Of a DNA stretch of 64,000 nt, positions 46,694 through 56,091 are shown in pieces. Position 1 is the first letter of the stretch, and every line of letters starts with the position of its first letter. Source of the DNA: Streptomyces termitum (GTDB lineage Bacteria > Actinomycetota > Actinomycetes > Streptomycetales > Streptomycetaceae); contig NZ_BMUL01000005.1 of the NCBI RefSeq assembly GCF_014650175.1, forward strand, positions 81,968 to 145,967. Direction: 5' to 3'. Below the pieces are notes generated by a model. The model worked only from the letters and a program-made list of their open reading frames with translations, ran no database searches and had not been told where the DNA came from. A program made the position numbers and the translations under genes.

Positions 46694-47743
46694 ATGCGGC
46701 TCGGCATCAATCTCGGCTACTGGGGCGCCGGCATGGACGGCGACAACCTCGCCGTCGCCCAGGAGGCCGACCGCCTCGGCTACGACGTCTGCTGGGCGGC
46801 GGAGGCGTACGGCTCGGACGCGCCCACGGTGCTGTCCTGGGTGGCGGCGAAGACGGAGCGGATCGACGTCGGCTCCGCGATCATGCAGATCCCGGCCCGG
46901 CAGCCGGCCATGACGGCGATGACGGCCGCCACCCTGGACTCGCTCTCCGGCGGCCGTTTCCGCCTGGGCCTCGGCGTCTCCGGACCGCAGGTCTCCGAGG
47001 GCTGGTACGGCGTGAAGTTCGACAAGCCGCTGGCCCGCACCCGCGAGTACGTGGAGATCGTCCGCAAGGCGATGTCCCGCGAGCGGCTCACCCACGACGG
47101 CGAGCACTGGACCCTGCCGCTGCCCGGCGGCCCCGGCAAGCCGATCAAGCTGACGGTCCACCCGCAGCGCGAGCACATCCCGCTCTACATCGCCGCGATC
47201 GGCCCGAAGAACCTGGAGCAGACCGGCGAGATCGCCGACGGCGCCCTGCTGATCTTCCCCTCCGCCGAGCACCTGGAGGAGACCGCCCTGCGCCCCCTAC
47301 GGGCGGGCCGCGAGAAGGCCGGTCTGACCATGGACGGCTTCGACGTCTGCCCGACGCTGCCGCTCGCCCTCGGCGAGGACGTCGACGCCCTCGCCGACGT
47401 CTTCCGCCCGTACACCGCCCTGTACGTGGGCGGCATGGGCAGCCGGAAGCAGAACTTCTACAACCAGCTCGCCGGGCGGATGGGGTACGAGAAGGAGGCG
47501 GCCGAGATCCAGGACAAGTACCTGGCCGGCGACAAGGCGGGCGCGGCGGCGGCCGTGCCCCGCACCCTGATCGACCAGACCGCCCTGCTCGGCCCGGTGG
47601 AGCGGATCGCGGACCGGATGGCCGCCTACGCGGAGGCCGGGGTCACCACCCTGACCCTCGCCCCGGCCGGTTTCACCCTCGACAAGCGCCTGACCGCGCT
47701 GCGGGCCGGGGTGCAGGCGCTGGAGCGGGCCGGACTGGCGTAA
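46694..47743 (+). CDS. LLM class F420-dependent oxidoreductase
   Basis: The 349-residue luciferase-like TIM-barrel protein starts MRLGINLGYWGAGMDGDNL and has SLSGGRFRLGLGVSGPQVSEGWYGV, typical of F420-dependent members common in actinobacteria. It probably moves hydride between F420H2 and an unknown substrate. The ATG at 46694 has AAGGGG nine bases upstream; the upstream ATG at 46673 lacks a site. It is transcribed alone and followed by a hairpin. Confidence 0.92.
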   Translation: MRLGINLGYWGAGMDGDNLAVAQEADRLGYDVCWAAEAYGSDAPTVLSWVAAKTERIDVGSAIMQIPARQPAMTAMTAATLDSLSGGRFRLGLGVSGPQVSEGWYGVKFDKPLARTREYVEIVRKAMSRERLTHDGEHWTLPLPGGPGKPIKLTVHPQREHIPLYIAAIGPKNLEQTGEIADGALLIFPSAEHLEETALRPLRAGREKAGLTMDGFDVCPTLPLALGEDVDALADVFRPYTALYVGGMGSRKQNFYNQLAGRMGYEKEAAEIQDKYLAGDKAGAAAAVPRTLIDQTALLGPVERIADRMAAYAEAGVTTLTLAPAGFTLDKRLTALRAGVQALERAGLA

Positions 47744-47769
47744 CACCGGAGGGCGGAGAGAGGTTTCTG

Positions 47770-47811
47770 CGGCCGTGGTGGGGGCTCGGGGTGTCTTCCC
47801 CGCCACGGCCG
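47770..47811 (+). terminator. Hairpin after the F420-type gene
   Basis: CGGCCGTGG (47770-47778) pairs with CCACGGCCG (47803-47811), and the stem continues as TGGGG/CCCCG with one T-G pair. It lies about 25 bp after the stop and is followed by TCACGTCTTT. Confidence 0.65.
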
Positions 47812-47970
47812 TCACGTCTTTCAACGCGTGGGGGCGCTCGCGGTTACGGCCCGCGCGCTCACTCTTTCGGCCGATGCGCCGAGGCCCTCCTGTTGCCCGC
47901 AGGACCGGACCGCACTTGACTCGGTCTCCCGGACGCGCGGAGTGCGGACGTCCGCAGGGAGGTGGCAGCG

Positions 47971-48756
47971 ATGCTCACGGCCAGGAGCCTGTTCCAGGAA
48001 ATCATCGACGACGACGAGTCCTTCCGGCTCTTCTGCTCGATCGCCGCCAGCGGCGAGTCCCAGGGAGGCTGGGAGAACGCCCGGATCGCCGCCCTCGTCG
48101 CCCCCGGCATGCGGGACCTCGCGCCGAAGATCACCCGGCACGGCGCCGACGAGGACAAGCACGGCCGGATCTTCAACGCCCTGATGCGCAAGCGCGGCCT
48201 CACCCCCGTGCCGGTGCCGCCGGACACCGACTACACGATGCTCCTGGAGCGGCGCGGCATCGGCCTCGCCCACGACAAGCTCCGCCGCGACGAGCCCCTC
48301 ACCGAGGAGGACGTCGTCGTCTACCTCGCCCACAGCCGGGTCACCGAGGAGCGCGCCGCCGCCCAGATGCGACTCCTGGTCACCTATTTCGGCGACGACC
48401 CGGAGCTCGGCAAGGCGCTCCGCATGATCTGCGCCGACGAGGACAACCACCTCGCCTACTGCCACGAGGAACTGCTCCGCCTCGCCCGCGCGGGCCACGG
48501 CCGGCTCATCCAGCGCACCCTGCGCGCGTCGGCGCTCGCCGAGATCGGGGTCTACCGGGACGTCAGCCTCGCCGTCATGCGCCACATGGGCCGCCTCCTC
48601 GGCTGGTCCCGGCCCAAGGGCGCGGTGCTCGCCGTCGGCATCCACGGGGTGCACGCGTACGAGCGCGCGGCCGGCTGGCACCGGATGGTCGACCTGCGGA
48701 TGCCCGAACGGCGCGACGCCCTCGGCGGCCCCGCCGTCCCCGCCCCCGCCTTCTGA
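47971..48756 (+). CDS. Ferritin-like diiron-domain protein
   Basis: The 261-residue all-helical protein has two ExxH-type metal motifs, ADEDKHGRIF near residue 60 and CADEDNHLAYCHE mid-protein, as expected for a ferritin-like four-helix diiron centre. The family is found across Streptomyces; whether it is an oxidase or scavenger is unknown. The ATG at 47971 has GGGAGG eight bases upstream, which excludes the GTG at 47962. Its end lies 30 bp from the convergent corA end. Confidence 0.85.
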   Translation: MLTARSLFQEIIDDDESFRLFCSIAASGESQGGWENARIAALVAPGMRDLAPKITRHGADEDKHGRIFNALMRKRGLTPVPVPPDTDYTMLLERRGIGLAHDKLRRDEPLTEEDVVVYLAHSRVTEERAAAQMRLLVTYFGDDPELGKALRMICADEDNHLAYCHEELLRLARAGHGRLIQRTLRASALAEIGVYRDVSLAVMRHMGRLLGWSRPKGAVLAVGIHGVHAYERAAGWHRMVDLRMPERRDALGGPAVPAPAF

Positions 48757-48786
48757 CCCGCCCGGCCCCCGCCCGCGCGCGGGGGC

Positions 48787-49776
48787 TCACATCCAGCCGC
48801 GCCGCTTGAACATCCGGTACAGGGCCGTCACGATCCCGGCCATCACCACGATCACCACCGGGTACGACCACACCCAGTGCAGCTCCGGCATGTGGTCGAA
48901 GTTCATGCCGTAGATCCCGGCCACCATCGTCGGCACGGCCGCCATCGCCGCCCACGCCGAGATCTTCCGCATGTCGTCGTTCTGCCGCACCCCCATCTGG
49001 GCCAGGTGCGCCGACAGCACGTCCGACAGCAGCCGGTCCAACCCCTCCACCTGCTCGTTGGCCCGCAGCAGGTGGTCGTCCACGTCCCGGAAGAAGGGCT
49101 GCGACGCCTCGTTCACGAACGGCACCGCGCCCGCCGCGAGCCGGGACATCGGCCCCGCCAGCGGACCGCTCGCCCGCCGGAACTCCAGCACCTGCCGCTT
49201 CGCCGTGTAGATCCGCTCCGCGGTGTTCGCCGGTACGGCCCCGGCGCCGTCCGGCGCGAACACGTCGGCCTCCAGCTCCTCCAGGTCCACCTGGAGCTCG
49301 CCCGCCACGTCGAGGTAGTGGTCCACCACCGCGTCGCTCACCGCGTACAGCACCGCCGTCGGCCCGTGCCGCAGCACCCCCGGCTCGGCCTCCAGCCGCT
49401 TGCGCACCGCCGCCAGCGGGGCGCCCACCCCGTGGCGCACGGTCACCACGAACGAGTCGCCCAGGAACAGCATCAGCTCCCCGGACGAGACCCGGTCGCT
49501 CCTGGGCTCGTACACGACCGGCTTGAGGACCACGAACAGCGAGTCGTCGTACACCTCAAGCTTGGGCCGCTGGTGCGCCTTCAGCGCGTCCTCGACGGCC
49601 AGCGGGTGCAGCGCGAACTCCGAGGCCACGTGGGCGAACTCGGCCTCCGACGGTTCGTGCAGCCCCACCCACAGGAAGGCGTCGCCGGCGGCCCGCGCCT
49701 CGGCCAGGGCCTGGGAGAGGTCGCCCGGAGGATCCGTCCGGCGTCCGTCGCGGTAGAGGGCTGAGTCGACGATCAC
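48787..49776 (-). CDS. corA: CorA family magnesium/cobalt transporter
   Basis: The 329-residue protein has a long cytoplasmic alpha/beta and helical funnel and two C-terminal membrane helices. The signature GMN lies in VAGIYGMNFDHMPELHWVWSYP. It imports Mg2+ (and Co2+, Ni2+) as a pentameric channel. The GTG at 49776 begins VIVDSALYRDGRR; upstream readings are Arg-rich and lack a site. Length is typical for actinobacterial CorA. Confidence 0.95.
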   Translation of the reverse strand: MIVDSALYRDGRRTDPPGDLSQALAEARAAGDAFLWVGLHEPSEAEFAHVASEFALHPLAVEDALKAHQRPKLEVYDDSLFVVLKPVVYEPRSDRVSSGELMLFLGDSFVVTVRHGVGAPLAAVRKRLEAEPGVLRHGPTAVLYAVSDAVVDHYLDVAGELQVDLEELEADVFAPDGAGAVPANTAERIYTAKRQVLEFRRASGPLAGPMSRLAAGAVPFVNEASQPFFRDVDDHLLRANEQVEGLDRLLSDVLSAHLAQMGVRQNDDMRKISAWAAMAAVPTMVAGIYGMNFDHMPELHWVWSYPVVIVVMAGIVTALYRMFKRRGWM

Positions 49777-49870
49777 GGGCCGTATTCTCCCCCGCCCCGC
49801 CCGTCGTACGCATGTGCGCGTCCCCGCCTCGGCCCGCCGCCCCGCGCGCGTGCGCCGTAGGCTGGCCGGC

Positions 49871-50560
49871 ATGGCCACGCTGATCCTCGTCCGGCACGGA
49901 CGCTCCACCGCCAACACCTCCGGACTGCTCGCCGGCCGCACGCCGGGCGTGGCACTCGACGAGCGCGGCGCCGCGCAGGCCGCCGCCCTGCCCGGCCGGC
50001 TCGCCGGCATCCCGCTCGCCGCCGCCGTCTCCAGCCCGCTCCAGCGCTGCCGGGAGACCCTCCAGCCGCTCCTGGACGCCCGCCCCGGCCTCCCGCTGCA
50101 CGTGGAGGACCGGGTGAACGAGTGCGACTACGGCGACTGGTCGGGCCGCAAGCTCGCCGAACTCAACGACGAGCCCCTGATGGAGGTCGTCCAGGCGCAC
50201 GCCTCCGCCGCCGCCTTCCCCGGCGGCGAGTCCATGCGCGCCATGCAGGACCGGGCCGTCGCGGCGGTCCGCGACTGGAACGCCCGGATCGAGGCCGAGC
50301 ACGGCGAGGACGCCGTCTACGCCCTGTGCTCCCACGGCGACATCATCAAGTCCCTCGTCGCCGACGCCCTCGGCCTCCACCTCGACCTCTTCCAGCGGAT
50401 CCACGTCGACCCCTGCTCCCTCACCGTGATCCGCTACACCCGGCTGCGGCCCTTCCTGGTCCGCCTCGGCGACACCGGCGACCTGGCCGCCCTCGCCCCC
50501 CGCGAGACGGCCGGAAACGGCGGGGCGGCGGAGGTGGGGGGCGGCGCGGGCGCACCGTGA
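49871..50560 (+). CDS. Histidine phosphatase family protein, MSMEG_4193 type
   Basis: The 229-residue protein has the phosphohistidine motif LILVRHGRS (His9), VSSPLQRCRET and the second His in LCSHGDIIKSLVADALG. It belongs to the actinobacterial subgroup named MSMEG_4193, found next to mshC. A TAGGCT box (49858-49863) seven bases before the ATG predicts a leaderless mRNA. Its end is 67 bp from the DUF3090 gene. The substrate is unknown; a phosphorylated inositol-glucosamine intermediate of mycothiol synthesis is one guess from context. Confidence 0.93.
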   Translation: MATLILVRHGRSTANTSGLLAGRTPGVALDERGAAQAAALPGRLAGIPLAAAVSSPLQRCRETLQPLLDARPGLPLHVEDRVNECDYGDWSGRKLAELNDEPLMEVVQAHASAAAFPGGESMRAMQDRAVAAVRDWNARIEAEHGEDAVYALCSHGDIIKSLVADALGLHLDLFQRIHVDPCSLTVIRYTRLRPFLVRLGDTGDLAALAPRETAGNGGAAEVGGGAGAP

Positions 50561-50627
50561 TCCTCCCGCGCAGTAGGGTGGACCCGCCGCCGTAGTACGA
50601 CAGTCGACAGTCAAGGGAGCCGGGAGA

Positions 50628-51218
50628 GTGTCCCGTCAGGTGTTCCTCTACGACCCGCCGGAGCGTTTCGTGGCCGGCACGGTCGGACTGCCTGGCCGCA
50701 GGACGTTCTTCCTCCAGGCGTCCGCCGCGGGCCGGGTCACCAGCGTCGCCCTGGAGAAGGCCCAGGTCGCCGCGCTCGCCGAGCGCATCGACGAACTCCT
50801 CGACGAGGTGCTGCGCCGCACCGGGGGCAACGCTCCGGTGCCCGCCGTGGCCCCCGCCGACAGCGCCGACACCGCCCCCCTCGACACCCCCGTCGAGGAG
50901 GAGTTCCGGGTCGGCACCATGGCGCTCGCCTGGGACGGCGAGGAACAGCGCATGATCGTCGAGGCGCAGGCCCTCGTCGAACTCGACGCGGAGTCCGAGG
51001 AGGACCTCGCCGCGGCCGAGGAGCGGCTGCTCCAGGACGAGGAGAACGGCCCGCCGATGCTCCGCGTCCGGCTCAGCGGCGCCCAGGCCCGCTCCTTCGC
51101 CAAGCGCGCCCTGGACGTGGTCAACGCCGGCCGGCCGCCGTGCCCGCTGTGCAGCCTGCCGCTGGACCCGGAGGGCCACGTCTGCCCCCGCCAGAACGGA
51201 TACCGTCGCGGCGCATGA
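50628..51218 (+). CDS. DUF3090 family protein
   Basis: The 196-residue protein starts MSRQVFLYDPPERFVAGTVG and ends with a zinc ribbon CPLCSLPLDPEGHVCPRQNGY. This is DUF3090, restricted to actinobacteria and placed between the MSMEG_4193-type phosphatase and the SCO1664-type gene. No activity is known. The GTG start follows GGGAG. The stop overlaps the next start (ATGA), so translation is coupled. Confidence 0.92.
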   Translation: MSRQVFLYDPPERFVAGTVGLPGRRTFFLQASAAGRVTSVALEKAQVAALAERIDELLDEVLRRTGGNAPVPAVAPADSADTAPLDTPVEEEFRVGTMALAWDGEEQRMIVEAQALVELDAESEEDLAAAEERLLQDEENGPPMLRVRLSGAQARSFAKRALDVVNAGRPPCPLCSLPLDPEGHVCPRQNGYRRGA

Positions 51219-52018
51219 GCGGTCCCGAGCTCCCGCCGGACACCGAACTGCTCGCCCGCGGCGAACTGACCGTGCGCGGCCGGGTCGGCGAGGCGTCCAA
51301 CGCCGTCCTGTACTGCACCGTCGCGCACGGGGGCCGCGAGGCCGCCTGCGTCTACAAGCCGGTCGCGGGGGAGCGGCCGCTGTGGGACTTCCCCGACGGC
51401 ACCCTCGCCGAGCGCGAGGTCGCCGCGTACGCGCTCTCCGAGGCCACCGGCTGGGGCCTGGTCCCGCCGACGGTCCTCCGCGACGGCCCGTACGGCGAGG
51501 GCATGGTCCAGCTCTGGATCGAGGCCGACCCCGGCGCCCGGCTGCTCGCCCTCACCGAGGACGAGGAGGCCGGCGAGGGCTGGCGGGCGATCGGCCCCGC
51601 TGAGGTGGGGGAGGGCCGCACCGCGCTCCTCGTCCACGCCGACACCCCCGCGCTGCGCCGGCTCGCCGTCCTCGACGCGGTGATGAACAACGGCGACCGC
51701 AAGGGCGGCCACCTGCTCCCGGCCCCCGGCGGTCGGCTCTACGGCATCGACCACGGCGTCTCCTTCCACACCGAGGACAAGCTGCGCACCCTGCTGTGGG
51801 GCTGGGCGGGCGAGGAGCTGCCGGCCGAGGCCGTGGAGGTCCTCGGCGGGCTGGCCCGGACGCTGGCCCCCGGCGGCCCCCTCGCCACCCGGCTGGGCGA
51901 ACTGCTCACGGACGCCGAGGTGGCCGCCGTACGGGACCGGGTGGCGGCGCTGCTGGCCTCCGGGCGGCACCCGGAACCCTCCGGGGAGTGGCCCGCGATC
52001 CCCTGGCCGCCCGTCTAG
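51215..52018 (+). CDS. SCO1664 family protein, kinase-like fold
   Basis: The 267-residue protein has VYKPVAGERPLWDFPDGTL near the N-terminus and LDAVMNNGDRKGGHLL...YGIDHGVSFH later. The late part resembles the catalytic NxDRxxxN and metal-binding IDHG features of phosphatidylinositol 3/4-kinase-like proteins. Family name SCO1664. It is translationally coupled to the DUF3090 gene. A phosphotransfer role connected to inositol-containing mycothiol is possible but unproven. Confidence 0.88.
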   Translation: MSGPELPPDTELLARGELTVRGRVGEASNAVLYCTVAHGGREAACVYKPVAGERPLWDFPDGTLAEREVAAYALSEATGWGLVPPTVLRDGPYGEGMVQLWIEADPGARLLALTEDEEAGEGWRAIGPAEVGEGRTALLVHADTPALRRLAVLDAVMNNGDRKGGHLLPAPGGRLYGIDHGVSFHTEDKLRTLLWGWAGEELPAEAVEVLGGLARTLAPGGPLATRLGELLTDAEVAAVRDRVAALLASGRHPEPSGEWPAIPWPPV

Positions 52019-52219
52019 GCCGCCGGACACGGCCTAGGGCCTGTCCCGCGAAGACCCGCCGGACAGGTCCCGGAGCGTATGGTTTCGGCCACACCGCCCG
52101 GCGCTCCTCCGGACCCCTGGGGGGTATGCACACCCCTCGCCCACCCGCAAGGGTGCCCGATCGGACAAGATTCCGGATCCGGTTCGTATCTGAAACGGCT
52201 GTCCGGTTACGCTCGGGTC

Positions 52220-53449
52220 ATGCATGCCTGGCCCGCTTCCGAGGTCCCCGCCCTTCCCGGCAAGGGCCGCGACCTCAGGATCCACGACACCGCGACCGGT
52301 GGACGAGTGACCCTCGCCCCCGGTCCCGTCGCCCGTATCTACGTCTGCGGCATCACGCCGTACGACGCGACCCACATGGGTCACGCGGCGACCTACAACG
52401 CGTTCGACCTCGTGCAGCGCGTGTGGCTCGACACGAAGCGGCAGGTGCACTACGTCCAGAACGTGACGGACGTGGACGACCCGCTCCTGGAGCGCGCGAT
52501 CCGCGACGGCGTCGACTGGACCGCGCTCGCCGAGCGCGAGACCTCCCTCTTCCGCGAGGACATGACCGCCCTGCGGATGCTGCCCCCGCGGCACTACGTC
52601 GGCGCGGTCGAGTCGATACCGTCCATCATCCCGCTGGTCGAACGGCTCCGTGACTCCGGCGCCGCCTACGAGCTCGACGGCGACGTCTACTTCTCCGTCG
52701 ACGCCGACCCGCACTTCGGCGGCGTCTCGCACTACGACGACGAGCTGATGCGGCACCTCTCCGCGGAGCGCGGCGGCGACCCCGACCGGCCCGGCAAGAA
52801 GAACCCGCTCGACCCGATGCTGTGGATGGCCGCCCGCGAGGGCGAGCCCAGCTGGGACGGCGGCAGCCTCGGCCCCGGCCGCCCCGGCTGGCACATCGAG
52901 TGCGTCGCCATCGCCCTCGACCACCTCGGCATGGGCTTCGACGTGCAGGGCGGCGGCTCCGACCTGATCTTCCCGCACCACGAGATGGGCGCCTCGCACG
53001 CCCAGGCGCTCACCGGCGAGTTCCCCATGGCCTCGGCGTACGTCCACGCCGGCATGGTCGCCCTGGACGGCGAGAAGATGTCCAAGTCCAGGGGCAACCT
53101 GGTCTTCGTCTCCGCGCTCCGCCGCGAGGGCGTCGACCCGGCCGCCATCCGGCTCGCCCTCCTCGCCCACCACTACCGCGCCGACTGGGAGTGGACCGAC
53201 CAGGTCCTCGCCGACGCCGTGGAGCGCCTCGACCGCTGGCGCGCCGCCGTCTCCCGGCCCGACGGCCCGTCCGCCGACGCCCTCGTCGAGGAGGTCCGCG
53301 AGGCGCTCGCCGACGACCTCGGCACTCCGGCCGCGCTCGCCGCGGTCGACCGCTGGGCCGCCCGCCAGGAGGCGGACGGTGGCGCCGACGAGGCCGCGCC
53401 CGGCCTCGTCTCCCGCACGGTGGACGCGCTCCTCGGCGTCGCCCTCTAG
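52220..53449 (+). CDS. mshC: L-cysteine:1D-myo-inosityl 2-amino-2-deoxy-alpha-D-glucopyranoside ligase
   Basis: Joins cysteine to GlcN-Ins using ATP, the penultimate step of mycothiol synthesis. The 409-residue protein is related to cysteinyl-tRNA synthetase but has MshC features: [16 protein letters not shown] start, [19 protein letters not shown] (Cys43 zinc ligand, HMGH at 52-55), [10 protein letters not shown], and KMSKSRGN. It ends with a short domain and VDALLGVAL rather than a tRNA-binding domain. A TACGCT box (52208-52213) six bases before the ATG suggests a leaderless mRNA. It follows three conserved neighbours and is linked to mscR at 36321. Confidence 0.95.
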   Translation: MHAWPASEVPALPGKGRDLRIHDTATGGRVTLAPGPVARIYVCGITPYDATHMGHAATYNAFDLVQRVWLDTKRQVHYVQNVTDVDDPLLERAIRDGVDWTALAERETSLFREDMTALRMLPPRHYVGAVESIPSIIPLVERLRDSGAAYELDGDVYFSVDADPHFGGVSHYDDELMRHLSAERGGDPDRPGKKNPLDPMLWMAAREGEPSWDGGSLGPGRPGWHIECVAIALDHLGMGFDVQGGGSDLIFPHHEMGASHAQALTGEFPMASAYVHAGMVALDGEKMSKSRGNLVFVSALRREGVDPAAIRLALLAHHYRADWEWTDQVLADAVERLDRWRAAVSRPDGPSADALVEEVREALADDLGTPAALAAVDRWAARQEADGGADEAAPGLVSRTVDALLGVAL

Positions 53450-53471
53450 CGGCACCCGGAACGGGACGAGA

Positions 53472-53511
53472 GGAAGGGGCGGGACCGGTCACCACCGGTC
53501 CCGCCCCTTCC
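53472..53511. terminator. Bidirectional terminator after mshC
   Basis: GGAAGGGGCGGGACCGGT (53472-53489) pairs perfectly with ACCGGTCCCGCCCCTTCC (53494-53511) across a four-base loop, between convergent genes. Confidence 0.9.
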
Positions 53512-53524
53512 CCGTACCGCTCTC

Positions 53525-54709
53525 TCAGCCCTTGTCGGACCCCTCGGCCCCACCGGACCGCTCCTCGGCCCCCGATCCGGTCCCGGGACCCGCCTCGGGG
53601 TCCGCCCCCGGGCCTGTCTCCGGATCGGCCCCGGAATCCGGCCCTGGAGCCGCCCCGGACTCCGGCCCGGAATCCGGTTCGGGAGTCGTGTCGGGCGCCG
53701 CCCCGGACTCCGGCCCGGGTCCTGTCTCCGGCTCCGGCCCCGCCTCGGCCTCCGGGCGCTCCGCCTGCTCGGGCTTCGGGGGGCGGGCCCGGCCGCTGCC
53801 CGGGTCCCGCAGGTACGAGGTGTCCCCGCTCTCCGTCGCCACCCCGGGACCGGCGCCCGGCCCCGTGCCCGGCTCCCGCCGCCGCAGATAGCGCTCGAAC
53901 TCGCGGGCGATCGCCTCGCCCGACGCCTCCGGCAGCTCGGCGGTGTCCCGGGCCTCCTCCAGCGTCTGCACGTACTCGGCGACCTCGCTGTCCTCCGCCG
54001 CAAGCTGGTCCACGCCCAGCTGCCACGCCCGCGCGTCCTCGGGCAGCTCGCCCAGCGGGATGCGCAGCCCGATCAGGTCCTCCAGCCGGTTCAGCAGCGC
54101 CAGCGTCGCCTTCGGGTTCGGCGGCTGCGACACGTAGTGCGGGACCGCCGCCCACAGGCTGACCGCCGGCACGCCCGCGTGCGTGCACGCCTCCTGGAGG
54201 ATGCCGACGATCCCGGTCGGACCCTCGTACCGGGTCTCCTCCAGGTCCATCGTGCGCGCCAGGTCCGGGTCGGAGGTCACCCCGCTGACCGGCACCGGCC
54301 GGGTGTGCGGGGTGTCGCCGAGCAGCGCCCCCAGGATGACCACCATCTCCACGCCCAGCTCGTGCGCGAAGCCGAGCAGTTCGTTGCAGAAGGAGCGCCA
54401 GCGCATCGACGGCTCGATGCCGCGCACCAGCACCAGATCGCGCGGCTTCTCGCCGCCGATCCGGACCACCGAGAGCCGGGTCGTCGGCCAGGTGATCTTG
54501 CGGGCGCCGTTCTCCAGGAAGACCGTCGGGCGGTTGACCTGGAAGTCGTAGTAGTCCTCAGCGTCGAGCGCGGCGAAGACCTCGCCCTTCCATTCCCGGT
54601 CCAGATGAGCGACCGCGGTGGAGGCGGCGTCGCCGGCGTCGTTCCAGCCCTCGAACGCGGCCACCATGACCGGGTCGATCAGCTCGGGTACCCCCTCGAG
54701 CTCGATCAC
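53525..54709 (-). CDS. PAC2 family protein with long acidic Pro-rich tail
   Basis: The 394-residue protein has an N-terminal PAC2 domain (about residues 1-270: LIDPVMVAAFEGWNDAGDAAS, HTRPVPVSG, YEGPTGIVGILQ). PAC2 proteins resemble proteasome-assembly chaperones. The last 110 residues are a repetitive acidic Gly/Pro/Glu/Ser tail with units like PGPESGAAP. The GTG start has GAAGGAGG upstream. It sits opposite mshC, as in other actinobacteria. A link to proteasome assembly is from the family only. Confidence 0.9.
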   Translation of the reverse strand: MIELEGVPELIDPVMVAAFEGWNDAGDAASTAVAHLDREWKGEVFAALDAEDYYDFQVNRPTVFLENGARKITWPTTRLSVVRIGGEKPRDLVLVRGIEPSMRWRSFCNELLGFAHELGVEMVVILGALLGDTPHTRPVPVSGVTSDPDLARTMDLEETRYEGPTGIVGILQEACTHAGVPAVSLWAAVPHYVSQPPNPKATLALLNRLEDLIGLRIPLGELPEDARAWQLGVDQLAAEDSEVAEYVQTLEEARDTAELPEASGEAIAREFERYLRRREPGTGPGAGPGVATESGDTSYLRDPGSGRARPPKPEQAERPEAEAGPEPETGPGPESGAAPDTTPEPDSGPESGAAPGPDSGADPETGPGADPEAGPGTGSGAEERSGGAEGSDKG

Positions 54710-54851
54710 CCAGCGCCTCCTTCTTCGAAGTTCGTGTCGTACGGAGCAACCTTACGGCTTTCCGGTCGTCCGTCCGCAGCCCTCGGTCAGGCCCGAAAAC
54801 CCTTGCGGCCCTGATCGGCTACCCATGAACCGGCCCGCGCACACGGACCGC

Positions 54852-55913
54852 TCACGACTCCCACAAAGTGCTCGGCGCCTCCTTCCTGAGCACCGGCGCG
54901 ATCTCCTCCGCGAACCGCTGGAGCGTCTCGGCCTGCTCGGCGGTCGACTGCCCGAAGCCGTCCACGGTGACGGACTGGAGGTCGTGGCCGTAGTGGGCGT
55001 GGAAGTCGAGGACCTTCTCGACGATCTGCTCCGGGGAGCCGATCAGCTGCGGGCCGTCCGCGACGGCCTCCTCGATCGTGCGGAACGGGGTGTTGTACCC
55101 GGTCCGGCCCGCCAGGTGCGGCCGGAAGCTCTGCGCCACCTTCGCCTCGTACAGCTCCTTGTACCGGCGCACCGCCAGCTCGGGGGTGTCGGCGACGAGC
55201 AGTCCGCCGGAACCGGCCGCCACGCGCGCGTGCGCGGGGTCGTGGCCGTACTCCTCGAACTTCTCGCGGTAGTGGGCGATGAGCCGCGCGTACGCCTCGC
55301 GCGGCTGGATCGCGTTGGCGGTGAAGAGGGGGTCGCCGTGCCGGGCGGCGAGTTCGGGGGAGCGGAGGCTGGTCGCCGAGCCGTGCCAGATCCGCGGCGG
55401 GCCCGCGTACGGCCGGGGGATCGTGGTGACGCCCCGCAGCGGGGGCCGCGAGGCGCCCTCCCAGTCGACGCCCTCCTCGGTCCACAGCCGGCGCAGGAGC
55501 TCGTACCGCTCCTCCTGGAGCTCCCACTGCCGGCTCTCGTCGAGGCCGAAGAGGTCGAAGTGGCCGGCCTCCGCGCCCTTGCCGACGACGAGTTCGAGCC
55601 GTCCCCGGGAGAGCTGGTCCAGGGTCGCGTAGTCCTCGGCGACCCGGACCGGGTCGAGGATCGCGACCACGGTGACGCCGGTGAGCAGCCGGATGCGGGA
55701 GGTGCGGGCGGCGAGGGCGGCGAGGAGCACGGTGGGCGCGGAGGAGAGGAACGGCCCGGCGTGCCGCTCGCCGATCGCGTACGCGTCGAAGCCGAGCCGC
55801 TCGGCCTCGGCGCCGAGCTCCACCACCTGCTCCAGCCGGTCGGCGGCGCTGGGGAGTTCACCGGTGAGCGGGTGCGGGGAGTGGGGGACGATCGAGAGCA
55901 CCTGGAATTTCAT
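54852..55913 (-). CDS. LLM class flavin-dependent oxidoreductase
   Basis: The 353-residue bacterial luciferase-like protein starts MKFQVLSIVPHSPHPLTGEL and has FDAYAIGERHAGPFLSSAP, SRGRLELVVGKGAE and IGSPEQIVEKVL. It probably is an FMN-dependent monooxygenase; substrate unknown. It differs clearly from the F420-type gene at 46694. It is separated from glpD by a strong hairpin, so it is likely an independent unit. Confidence 0.92.
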   Translation of the reverse strand: MKFQVLSIVPHSPHPLTGELPSAADRLEQVVELGAEAERLGFDAYAIGERHAGPFLSSAPTVLLAALAARTSRIRLLTGVTVVAILDPVRVAEDYATLDQLSRGRLELVVGKGAEAGHFDLFGLDESRQWELQEERYELLRRLWTEEGVDWEGASRPPLRGVTTIPRPYAGPPRIWHGSATSLRSPELAARHGDPLFTANAIQPREAYARLIAHYREKFEEYGHDPAHARVAAGSGGLLVADTPELAVRRYKELYEAKVAQSFRPHLAGRTGYNTPFRTIEEAVADGPQLIGSPEQIVEKVLDFHAHYGHDLQSVTVDGFGQSTAEQAETLQRFAEEIAPVLRKEAPSTLWES

Positions 55914-55996
55914 GGTTCAACTGTGCTCGTCCGGTGTTGCGGCGGTGTGGCGGGCGTGTGGCACGCGCGCGAGGCCGCCGTCCCCGGCCCCGTGCG

Positions 55997-56051
55997 GCAC
56001 GCGCGCGAGGGGCGGCCCCCGTGCGGGAAGGGCCGCCCCTCGCGCGCGTGC
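55997..56051. repeat. 22-bp perfect inverted repeat with flanking partial copies
   Basis: The arm at 55997-56018 (GCACGCGCGCGAGGGGCGGC plus CC) pairs with 56030-56051 across an 11-base loop. GGCACGCGCGCGAGG also occurs near 55960 and GCGCGCGTGCGCGG near 56080, so the arms repeat outside the hairpin. It probably terminates glpD transcription, but the extra copies suggest an element that has been duplicated. Confidence 0.85.
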
Positions 56052-56091
56052 GCGGTGGACCCGGGGCGCCCGGCCCCGCGCGCGTGCGCGG

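Noticed and set aside
52220..53449. Annotation as cysteinyl-tRNA synthetase (cysS)
   Set aside because: The N-terminus, [14 protein letters not shown] motif, 409-residue length, lack of a tRNA-binding domain and the DUF3090/SCO1664 neighbours all fit MshC instead.
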